From the NCBI RefSeq assembly GCF_963678865.1, contig NZ_OY787459.1, forward strand, positions 958,501-1,022,500: a stretch of DNA of 64,000 nucleotides, in the 5' to 3' direction. Below, piece by piece: positions 1-6,854 of the stretch. The DNA comes from Maridesulfovibrio sp. Its GTDB lineage: Bacteria > Desulfobacterota > Desulfovibrionia > Desulfovibrionales > Desulfovibrionaceae. The position numbers and the translations under genes are program-made. Within the stretch, counting starts at the first letter, position 1; each line of letters starts with the position of its first letter. Below the pieces are notes generated by a model. That model was not told the DNA's origin and ran no database searches. It worked only from the letters and a program-made list of their open reading frames with translations.

Positions 1-1
1 C

Positions 2-973
2 TTACTTGAGTACAAAAACAACCCTTGCCTGTGCCAGCAGGTTATACCTCTGGTCATAGACAAATACGGTAGATGCATCATCAACACTGACCACGGCGTC
101 AGTCACATTCTGCACAGTCTTACCCTTGAGTACCATGGGAGACTTACTGCCCCATGTTTCGAGCAGAGCACGGGCCTTTTGCAGATCAGTGGTATAACCG
201 CCGCAGCCGCGTTCAATCAGAACCTGATTAAGAACCTTGGAAGGATCGAAAAGGACTTCATTCTTTTCGGTCAGGATACGGTTGACCAGCGCGGGTTTGA
301 AATCAAAATCACGCACATCGACAATTATTCCGTCAACCGGGGTAGCTACAGCGGCCTGAATTTTTTGAGAGGCGGACTCGGTTGTCTGAACCTGAGCCTC
401 CTCAATTTCTGTCTTTTCTTCGACTGCAGCAGGCTTTTCCTCTTCCTTGACTTCAATCTTTTCCTTGATCATGGGCACGGGGATAGCGGCTACCTCCTGC
501 ACATTATCAGGCTTGAATGCAGGAATCTCACGAACTTTGAGTTCCTTGGGTTCCTTAAGAATAATTTCATCAAATGCGCTGTAAACGGAGTCCTGACCGT
601 GCAGATTCAAACGCAGGCAGACACGTGCATAACCTTCGGTCCGGTCAAAAGACTCACCGCAGGGGACAGCACCGCGCAGGGTTCCGTCAACAGTTGTGCG
701 AATCCGTTCGCTGGAAAGCATACCATCACGGACAGTTGTTTTTCCGCTCAGGCGCAGACCCTGAAAGATTTCGAGCATCCTTCTCTGGGCTACAACTTCA
801 GCAGCGCGCTTGGCACGGTAACGACTCTGCCCGGCTTCGGATTCACCGATAACCTGAATGTATCCCTTCTGGAATACTTCGTCGGCATTAACAACCTCAA
901 CAATTTTGTCCCCGGCAACAGCGGAGCCTGCAAAAAGCACGACAGCTGTCAGGGCTAGCAATATTTTTTTCAC
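2..973 (-). CDS. Exported LPP20-like (FlgP-like) protein
   Basis: Predicted exported protein of 323 residues. I start it at the GTG at 973, not the GTG at 985: GGAGG lies 5 bases upstream of 973, and translation then opens with a clean signal peptide (Lys-Lys, hydrophobic core, Ala-Gly-Ser-Ala-Val-Ala cleavage region). Residues of roughly 35-130 resemble the LPP20 family, which also covers the Vibrio outer-membrane flagellar protein FlgP: repeated AKRAAEVVAQRR-type helix, then GLRLSGKTTVRDG, then GTLRGA. A charged Glu/Lys/Ala-rich linker of about 60 residues follows. The C-terminal domain begins VDGIIVDVRDF. Both conserved parts recur in the protein at 23365-24408, so the two are paralogs. 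It is the last gene of a minus-strand run of four exported proteins, with the preceding gene only 11 bases away. No lipobox is visible. The function is not established; an envelope assembly role is inferred. Confidence 0.8.
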   Translation of the reverse strand: MKKILLALTAVVLFAGSAVAGDKIVEVVNADEVFQKGYIQVIGESEAGQSRYRAKRAAEVVAQRRMLEIFQGLRLSGKTTVRDGMLSSERIRTTVDGTLRGAVPCGESFDRTEGYARVCLRLNLHGQDSVYSAFDEIILKEPKELKVREIPAFKPDNVQEVAAIPVPMIKEKIEVKEEEKPAAVEEKTEIEEAQVQTTESASQKIQAAVATPVDGIIVDVRDFDFKPALVNRILTEKNEVLFDPSKVLNQVLIERGCGGYTTDLQKARALLETWGSKSPMVLKGKTVQNVTDAVVSVDDASTVFVYDQRYNLLAQARVVFVLK

Positions 974-984
974 TTTATCCTCCA

Positions 985-2190
985 CTAGTAAATATTCATG
1001 ATATTACGCAGACGCATCAAAGAAAGAATGAGATCCGCACCATCCATGTTAGCATCCGGGCGAAACGCTCCTGACAAATCGGTTTCCATCAGGTTGCGGT
1101 TAACCACGGTGACAATGGCGTTGTACCATGCATCGGTGGATGCCACATCAGGATAGAGAGATTTACTCTGCCCCATGTACTTGGTGGAAATGGTCTCATC
1201 CCCGGTCAACTTAATGAGCACATCCTCCAGAACAAAAGCCAGTTCCTTGCGGGTCATTGGCTTTGCAGGATGAAAAAGATAAGCTCTGGTCTGCTCATCA
1301 TAAGTAGGCTCCAGTCCTCTGACATTCCACTTGAGAACAGTCATGATCTCGGGCTCAAACATGTGCCCCACGACATCAGCGGGAGTAAATTCAGCCTTCC
1401 TGTCTTTATCAGGAACAGGAATACGTCCGGCAAAAAGCCTGTCCAGATGGAGTTCATCCACCAGCAATGCGGCAACGTCAGCACGGTCGACTTCTTCCTT
1501 GACCGCAATCTTCTTAGCGACATCCGTCAGGGTATAGTTACTCATGGCCCGCAGAATTTTCTGAGCACGATTATACAAAGCATTCGCCTTGTCATGCCAC
1601 TTGCCCGGAGAAGCTGAAAGAACTCCACCTAGCACATCTTCGGACTTACGGAACTCACCACCCTTGAAATAAGCCTCACCCATAAAATAATGAAGGGCTT
1701 CGGTCTGGCGATAGTAAGGAAGATCCTCTTCCACTACGTATTTAACCATCAGCTTGGCGTCGGCGTAGAGGTCTTCAGCCCTCTGCAGCCAGCCACGGGT
1801 GGCGATATGGGTATAAACCCTGATACCGGTCACATAAACACTGAATTTCTGAGACCTGTCACGCCTTGCCTCACGCACAGCCTTGTCAAACTGTGTGATA
1901 GCTCTTTCAGCATCAACAGCGCTGTATTCCTTGTCGCTCTCGCTTTCAGCGCGCATAGCGTAAACAAGAGCCTTACCGGCAATGGCGGGTGCATATTCAT
2001 CATCAAGAGCCACAGCCCTTTCAAAACGAACAAACGCCTTGTCAGGCATGCCTTGATCTATAAGCTCCATACCCATCAGGTAATGATGGGCCGGGTTGTC
2101 TTCAATGGATTGGGGTTTTACTTTTTTTCCGCAGCCCGCAAGGGAGAGAATTAAGAGTAATCCCGTTAGAAATATTAAATATTTTTTCAT
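985..2190 (-). CDS. TPR lipoprotein with C-terminal SLH-like repeats
   Basis: Predicted outer-membrane lipoprotein of 401 residues. The ATG at 2190 is chosen because GGAGG stands 8 bases upstream and the protein then starts with a lipoprotein signal ending in the lipobox LAGC (Cys20 after processing). A longer in-frame start at 2229 would bury that signal. Residues of about 35-240 form TPR-like helical repeats (HHYLMGMELIDQGMPDKAF, then YAPAIAGKALVY). The last third looks like two to three S-layer homology repeats: RADVAALLVDEL, later LYPDVASTDAWYNAIVTVV and a FRP element. SLH repeats usually bind cell-wall or envelope polymers. It lies between the FlgT_N-like and LPP20-like genes in one operon, so it may be the scaffold of that complex. 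The TPR and SLH calls come from pattern reading, not profile searches. Confidence 0.78.
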   Translation of the reverse strand: MKKYLIFLTGLLLILSLAGCGKKVKPQSIEDNPAHHYLMGMELIDQGMPDKAFVRFERAVALDDEYAPAIAGKALVYAMRAESESDKEYSAVDAERAITQFDKAVREARRDRSQKFSVYVTGIRVYTHIATRGWLQRAEDLYADAKLMVKYVVEEDLPYYRQTEALHYFMGEAYFKGGEFRKSEDVLGGVLSASPGKWHDKANALYNRAQKILRAMSNYTLTDVAKKIAVKEEVDRADVAALLVDELHLDRLFAGRIPVPDKDRKAEFTPADVVGHMFEPEIMTVLKWNVRGLEPTYDEQTRAYLFHPAKPMTRKELAFVLEDVLIKLTGDETISTKYMGQSKSLYPDVASTDAWYNAIVTVVNRNLMETDLSGAFRPDANMDGADLILSLMRLRNIMNIY

Positions 2191-2315
2191 CCGGTTATCC
2201 TCCTTGCAGCGGATGCTTTCCGCTGACAATCATGATTTACCTGCATGATACATCAACATTTGATACAGGCGAGGGTTTAAATTTCATAATCCATCCCTCA
2301 CCGGTTTCGTATCAT

Positions 2316-3422
2316 TTAGAATCCTTCAGGATTCTGCCAACGGAATTTTAAATTCCTTCCTTCCATTCTGCTCTGGAATTTTTCCACACCAACATCTTTC
2401 AGTGCGCTCTTCACACGCTTGAAAAGATTTTCAGCACGCAGTGTAGACCAGTAGGCTACCTCCATGTTCATGCCGTTTTGACGTTTAATTTCCTTACGCA
2501 CAAAACCGGGCACATCTTCAAGCGCAGCACTTACCTGCGGCAACTCGGGAAAACCTAGAAAGGTCATCGTATAACGAAAACCCTTACCCCGATCCAGTTC
2601 GGACTCCATGTTTTCCAGCAGGTCCCGAGCAATACGCACCGAAGCCCAGTAGGCTTCCGGCTGGGCAGCATCGACAGCACGGCTGTAGACTTCAGCAGGT
2701 TTACCGGAAAGGCTTACATACTTTTCAATCGGCTTGCGTACTTCACCGACTTTAAAACCGTCCGAAGTCCGCACACAGGTAAGATGGATTGCCGGGTTGG
2801 CATCACGCGGAAGCTCAAGCTCAACAGTAACTACGTAGTCGGCTTTGAGCAGACCGTTAAACTTTGCAGCTTTCCTAAGGTTCATGGAACCTTCGATTTC
2901 ACTATACTTAGCCCGGGACATAGGCCAGTCGATAACCTCAAACTGGAACTTTTTCCCGAAAGTATCCGAAACAGCATGCACGAGTTCTTTCATGGATTGG
3001 GCAGGAACCGAATTGAATCCGGCCCCTGAACCGAAAATAAGCAGCCTTGGCAGGCCGGACATTTTCTGCAGGATGGCAAGAGTTGTATAATCAGAATACA
3101 TGAGCTTGCTATTGACCACGGCATCAATGGTGATGGCGTAGCCGTCAGCTGTAGCTCCTTCCCGCAAGATCTTATAAGAAGAGATATACCCTTTGGAATG
3201 GCTGGCAATTTCGTCACGGACAAGAACCCCGGACTCCACAAGGGAATCAGAGGCTACAGCTGTACCGATCTGCATTTCAACCGCAGTCCGCAAAGCGGAA
3301 TTGAGCGCCTGATGACGGTCAATTCCTTCCCCGGTTGCCTCCACAGCCAAAGCTGTGGAGGCAGCCAGCAATATTGCGAGCGAAACAGCAACCACCTGAG
3401 AGTACAGTTTTGCTAAGGACAT
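2316..3422 (-). CDS. Exported FlgT_N-like protein
   Basis: Predicted periplasmic protein of 368 residues with an N-terminal signal peptide ending around LAASTALA. The ATG at 3422 has GAGG 5 bases upstream. Right after the signal comes EATGEGIDRHQALNSALR followed by an AVEMQIGT element and YISSYKILREG. This is the layout of the N-terminal domain of the flagellar protein FlgT: a Gly-x-Gly start, an Ala-rich helix and a YI-x-x-YK strand. The middle part (PRLLIFGSGAGFN) looks like a second alpha/beta domain. The N-terminal pattern recurs in the protein at 22382-23365. Its operon neighbours are FlgO-like and LPP20-like. No flagellar structural genes are nearby, so a flagellar role is only a hypothesis; a general outer-membrane assembly factor is equally possible. 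Confidence 0.72.
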   Translation of the reverse strand: MSLAKLYSQVVAVSLAILLAASTALAVEATGEGIDRHQALNSALRTAVEMQIGTAVASDSLVESGVLVRDEIASHSKGYISSYKILREGATADGYAITIDAVVNSKLMYSDYTTLAILQKMSGLPRLLIFGSGAGFNSVPAQSMKELVHAVSDTFGKKFQFEVIDWPMSRAKYSEIEGSMNLRKAAKFNGLLKADYVVTVELELPRDANPAIHLTCVRTSDGFKVGEVRKPIEKYVSLSGKPAEVYSRAVDAAQPEAYWASVRIARDLLENMESELDRGKGFRYTMTFLGFPELPQVSAALEDVPGFVRKEIKRQNGMNMEVAYWSTLRAENLFKRVKSALKDVGVEKFQSRMEGRNLKFRWQNPEGF

Positions 3423-3452
3423 ACAGACCTCATCTTTTTACGGCAGAAGAAC

Positions 3453-4400
3453 CTACCATTCACTGTTGCTCTGCTTTCTGCGCTGCTTTACGCGGTGCTG
3501 CTTAACGACCTTAACTTCATTACCGGAAACGTATACGCGTCCCTTCATGTTCAGCTTTCTGAGCATGCGTACCACGTTGCGCTTCAGGTGAGCGGAATCA
3601 ATGGAAGACTTGTACCACATTTCGTGGTGGGAAGAAGTATTCAAGGCATTAGTCTTAGGACGATGGCTCTCGTAACCGCTGAAGATGGTGATATAATCTT
3701 CAACGTCGAGCATATCATCATCGCTGAAACCGTCAAAAACAAGAGTCCATTCGATAAGACGCCCACCGGAACCTATACCTGAACCGCCGCCTGCTCCGGA
3801 ACCGGAAGCGCCTCCTTCAGAGTAATTGTCTCCGCCGCCTTCAGGATGATACTGATCAAGACGGTCTGCGAGCACTGCGCCCACATCGGAACCGATAATT
3901 TTGGAGAGCTTGCCGACTGCTTCAAGAACGTCATTGCGGCTGTAAGGTCTGGGAACAAGCTGGTACTGCTGAGGCTCTGCTTCGAAGTTACCCATTCTGG
4001 AACCGTCCCAGACGGAAAGGAGGCGTCCTTCAATACGGGCGGTAACCCTTACACTGTTCTGGTTGGACTTGGCATTTGGGTAAATGCTGAAAATGCAAAG
4101 CACATCAATGCCTGCATCCTTGGCAATCTGGATAAGCTCAGCATCGTCACGTCTGGTACGGCCCTGGGCATGGGTCGTATGAGTCAGTGCTGTTTCATCT
4201 TTAACGTCAAACCCGAGATTGATCATCTCATTGGAGATGGCATTAAGAACCCGTTTGAAAACCCTGGAATTACGGGGAACTGTATCAGGGTCGGCATCTT
4301 CACCGACAATCATGACCCTCGGCAGGTCGGTGGCAAGAGCCATGGATGGCGCTATAAAAAAACAAACTATAGCGATGAGAAGTAATACTGTTTTCCTCAT
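3453..4400 (-). CDS. Exported FlgO/CsgG-like protein with Gly-rich linker
   Basis: Predicted exported protein of 315 residues and first gene of the four-gene minus-strand run. It has a signal peptide (MRKTVLLLIAIVCFF through ALAT) and AAGGAG 6 bases before the ATG. The N-terminal half starts PRVMIVGEDADPD and contains alternating strands and helices (RVFKRVLNAISNEMINLGFDV, then DVLCIFSIYP). That resembles the nucleotide-binding-like fold of FlgO and CsgG-type envelope proteins, although the match is distant. Around residues 192-215 there is a Gly/Ser-rich flexible linker. The C-terminal domain has a conserved-looking WTLVFDGFSDDDMLDVEDY segment and a very basic tail (QHRVKQRRKQ), which may bind polyanionic polymer or another subunit. 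The function is unknown. Confidence 0.7.
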   Translation of the reverse strand: MRKTVLLLIAIVCFFIAPSMALATDLPRVMIVGEDADPDTVPRNSRVFKRVLNAISNEMINLGFDVKDETALTHTTHAQGRTRRDDAELIQIAKDAGIDVLCIFSIYPNAKSNQNSVRVTARIEGRLLSVWDGSRMGNFEAEPQQYQLVPRPYSRNDVLEAVGKLSKIIGSDVGAVLADRLDQYHPEGGGDNYSEGGASGSGAGGGSGIGSGGRLIEWTLVFDGFSDDDMLDVEDYITIFSGYESHRPKTNALNTSSHHEMWYKSSIDSAHLKRNVVRMLRKLNMKGRVYVSGNEVKVVKQHRVKQRRKQSNSEW

Positions 4401-4944
4401 GTCACTCTCCTTAGAAATGGGGGTTTACTATATTCCGCCCGGCAATCAACATCCGGACAATGATTTTAATGACTCTACCCTCAATCCCGCCTATTGAGCA
4501 GGCAGAAATCGAGCGTATTTTAGCAAACTTAATACATACAAACAGCTATATTATATTACACAACATATGCAACATAAATTAAGTTATTCCGCTAACTTTT
4601 CCCAAACAAACACATTAATTTCAAAAATAACAGCACTGCAATAAAACAACCATAACCATGAGTCAAGCCAGTTTAAAAAAAATAATGACATTCCTGAATG
4701 TTATACTTACCTTTCTTCACATATGCCTCTAAGCTGACCAGATTGGTCTATTTGCCTTCATATTGAAAAAGGCACTGTTTTATGTATAACATATTCAAAC
4801 ATTATTTATCCACGGTTTTTATATTGAAACTCCTGGGAATGAAAAGCGAGGGGAAAAATAAATCAGTTCAACCCACGCATTTCAAAATCGCATGGAGGTC
4901 AACCCCAGCTCACCATAACCACGATTAAAACAAAGGCTTTATGC
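4401..4944. other. AT-rich intergenic region, divergent promoters expected
   Basis: This 544-base gap separates two divergently transcribed genes and must hold promoters for both. It is AT-rich and shows no convincing ORF with a ribosome site. Two small items are visible: a short palindrome GACCAGATTGGTC near 4738-4750, and TTATCCACG near 4807, one base away from a DnaA-box consensus but isolated. I see no RNA gene or strong hairpin. Confidence 0.5.
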
Positions 4945-5412
4945 ATGAGACCAAAAAAGACAAATAATGCCTCCCAAACATGGGAAATGATGCAGTGTTC
5001 CCGCGAAGTACTGGGGGCAACCTGCCTGCAGAAAATCTTTTCAAGGGGCCAGACGCAGATCAACCGCTATTGCTCCTCGCCACAACATGAAGACCACCAA
5101 CGTAATCCGTTGGACAGACTCCAGCTGCTTTTCACGAAACTTGACGAAGAAGGGGAAAAGGAACTGGTGATCGCGGCTTTAAACCATCTATGTGATTCTA
5201 TCGGTTATCGCGTTCAGGAACAGGGTAAGGTAATACCGGACAAGCTTACAGTGGAAGAAGAATGCCTTGATGACTATCCTGAAAAAGTGGAGCTGGACAG
5301 GCTGATAGCCAGTAATGCAGCCCCGGAGCTGGTCCGCAGGCAAGGAGAACACACCTGCCGGGAAATCATGGAGACAGTGGTCAGTTACGAGGAGCATTGT
5401 AAAAACAAATAA
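4945..5412 (+). CDS. Small helical protein, possible phage CII-like regulator
   Basis: Hypothetical cytoplasmic protein of 155 residues, with no signal or membrane segment. The N-terminal half has a helix-turn-helix flavour: LQKIFSRGQTQINRYC, then RNPLDRLQLLFTKLDEEG, then LVIAALNHLCDSIGYRV. This is reminiscent of CII-type phage or chromosomal regulators, in which an HTH is followed by a helical dimerisation region. The C-terminal third is acidic (VEEECLDDYPEKVELDRLI). No good Shine-Dalgarno sequence precedes the ATG at 4945, so the start is uncertain. It stands alone, ends at a strong bidirectional terminator shared with yajQ, and faces the exported-protein operon across a long intergenic region. 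DNA-binding activity is inference from the repeat pattern only. Confidence 0.6.
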   Translation: MRPKKTNNASQTWEMMQCSREVLGATCLQKIFSRGQTQINRYCSSPQHEDHQRNPLDRLQLLFTKLDEEGEKELVIAALNHLCDSIGYRVQEQGKVIPDKLTVEEECLDDYPEKVELDRLIASNAAPELVRRQGEHTCREIMETVVSYEEHCKNK

Positions 5413-5448
5413 GAAAACCGCCCTGAAAAATATTTCAAGGCGGTTTTC
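5413..5448. terminator. Bidirectional rho-independent terminator
   Basis: Ten-base perfect stem GAAAACCGCC / GGCGGTTTTC, with a further TGAAA/TTTCA pairing in the loop. It lies between the convergent ends of the 4945-5412 gene and yajQ. A tracts on one side and T tracts on the other let it work in both directions. Confidence 0.85.
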
Positions 5449-5472
5449 ATAAAGTGCTTATAAACAATTGAA

Positions 5473-5964
5473 TTATTTCTTCATATTTACGAACTGGAAA
5501 GGCATATCAAGATCGGAATCCTTAACCAGCGAGATGACCTCCTGCAGATCGTCCAGTTTTTTACCGGTAACACGAACCTGATCATCCTGAATGGCTGCTT
5601 GCACTTTCATCTTGGAAGCTTTGATCAATTTGACAATTTTCTTAGCAGTATCCTTATCAATACCTTCCTTAAGCTTTACTTCCTGCTTGAGCTGAGCACT
5701 TGAAGTAGGCTCGACCTTACCGAAATCAAGGAATCTGGGATCAACCTTGCGTCTGGTGAAATGGGTGATCATCATGTCCTTCACGGCCTTGATTTTCATC
5801 TCATCACCGGTCACAAGACTTATTGTGTTGGTCTTCTTATTCAAGGAAAGCTCAGTATTGACTCCGCGGAAATCGTAGCGGGTTTCAATCTCTTTGAGAA
5901 CATTATTAACAGCGTTATCGACTTCCTGAGTGTCGATCTGGCTGACAATATCAAAAGACGGCAT
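5473..5964 (-). CDS. yajQ: YajQ family c-di-GMP/nucleotide-binding protein
   Basis: YajQ-family cytoplasmic protein of 163 residues, the usual family length. Members have two ferredoxin-like domains, and some bind cyclic di-GMP as a regulatory ligand. Diagnostic segments are the N-terminal [18 protein letters not shown], the ETRYDFRG strand, [15 protein letters not shown] and the C-terminal MPFQFVN ending. GGAGG lies 7 bases before the ATG. It is transcribed alone and ends at the terminator at 5413-5448. Two other c-di-GMP-related genes occur in this window (6855-9071 and 36958-39228), although nothing links them directly. The family assignment is very secure; the biological target in this organism is unknown. 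Confidence 0.95.
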   Translation of the reverse strand: MPSFDIVSQIDTQEVDNAVNNVLKEIETRYDFRGVNTELSLNKKTNTISLVTGDEMKIKAVKDMMITHFTRRKVDPRFLDFGKVEPTSSAQLKQEVKLKEGIDKDTAKKIVKLIKASKMKVQAAIQDDQVRVTGKKLDDLQEVISLVKDSDLDMPFQFVNMKK

Positions 5965-6056
5965 AGTATATCCTCCATGAAATTATTGGCAGTTTGAAAT
6001 CGCCCTGTTATTTAACAATCAGCAAAACATAGTCAAGTCCTGCGTATAATCATGAT

Positions 6057-6386
6057 TCAGGACATCAGGGCATCAGCAATAGATGGATAAATATCAAATA
6101 TGGTGTCAAGTTTGGTAAGCCTGAAAACCTGTTCTACGCGCGGGGTCAGGCCGGCAAGTAGAAAACGTCCGTTTACAGGGACATCATATGCTGCGGGGAT
6201 CAACCCCGCAAGACCGCAGGAATCCATGAATATCACCGCTGAAAGATCAAGCACAAATTTGCTGTCGCCTTCACCGACCAGCGAAGACACACGTTCCTGC
6301 AATGCACCAAAATTAGTTGAGTCAACCCGATTTTCTCCAATTCGCAGAATGACAAAGTCCCCGACCCTTTTCTGAGACAAAATCAT
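6057..6386 (-). CDS. STAS-domain anti-sigma factor antagonist
   Basis: Single STAS domain of 109 residues, in the SpoIIAA/RsbV class. These proteins bind and release anti-sigma factors or act as phosphorylatable switches. The start is set at the ATG at 6386, which has AGGAG 6 bases upstream and gives the typical short STAS length. The frame continues upstream to 6479 but without a ribosome site. The strand-helix pattern KFVLDLSAVIFMDSCGLAGL contains the conserved Asp-Ser at the expected phosphorylation position (in DSCGL). The C-terminal part (LAGLTPRVEQVFRLTKLD) is a classic RsbV-like ending. No partner kinase or anti-sigma gene is adjacent, so the partner is unknown. Confidence 0.9.
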   Translation of the reverse strand: MILSQKRVGDFVILRIGENRVDSTNFGALQERVSSLVGEGDSKFVLDLSAVIFMDSCGLAGLIPAAYDVPVNGRFLLAGLTPRVEQVFRLTKLDTIFDIYPSIADALMS

Positions 6387-6525
6387 ATTCCGCTCCTGAG
6401 CAGCTAATGAGTTACCCCGCTCCCCCATTGTAATTTCAGAACAAACAGGATATTGAAATAAATTATGTATGCACGTCAATTACAAAGACAATCATTAACA
6501 TTCAGAAAGATGAAGAGCAATAACT

Positions 6526-6822
6526 ATGTACATACTGAATATAAACTATATCAAATCATTAGAAAGCATTGATTCCTTGTTGGAAGAGCACATAAAATTT
6601 CTGGAAAAACATTATAGCGAAGGTATTTTCATCGCTTCTGGCCGCAAAATTCCACGGTCAGGAGGAATCATTTTTGTGAAAAATATTACCTTCGAAAAAC
6701 TTGAAAAAATAATCAATGAAGACCCCTTCAAACGAGAAGGAGCCGCTGAATACGAAATTATTCAGTTCACCCCCACTATGATGGCTGAGGGATATGAAAT
6801 ATTAAAGGATGCCACATCTTAA
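6526..6822 (+). CDS. YciI-like protein
   Basis: Small protein of 98 residues with the YciI-like fold: MYILNINYIKSLESIDSLLEEHIKFLEKHYSEG, then FIASGRKIPRSGGIIF. The segment LLEEHIKFLEKH is the family hallmark, including the His near residue 22. YciI-like proteins are dimeric alpha/beta-barrel proteins of mostly unknown activity. The ribosome site is weak (GAAGAG 8 bases upstream). It is divergent from the STAS gene and convergent with the PTS-EAL gene, so it is probably monocistronic. The family is likely; the function is unknown. Confidence 0.8.
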   Translation: MYILNINYIKSLESIDSLLEEHIKFLEKHYSEGIFIASGRKIPRSGGIIFVKNITFEKLEKIINEDPFKREGAAEYEIIQFTPTMMAEGYEILKDATS

Positions 6823-6854
6823 ACCGTTAGCGCAGTGGACCTGGGTCCAAAAAC

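Noticed and set aside
4807..4815. DnaA box TTATCCACG
   Set aside because: A single near-match without an AT-rich unwinding element or clustered boxes. Not an origin.
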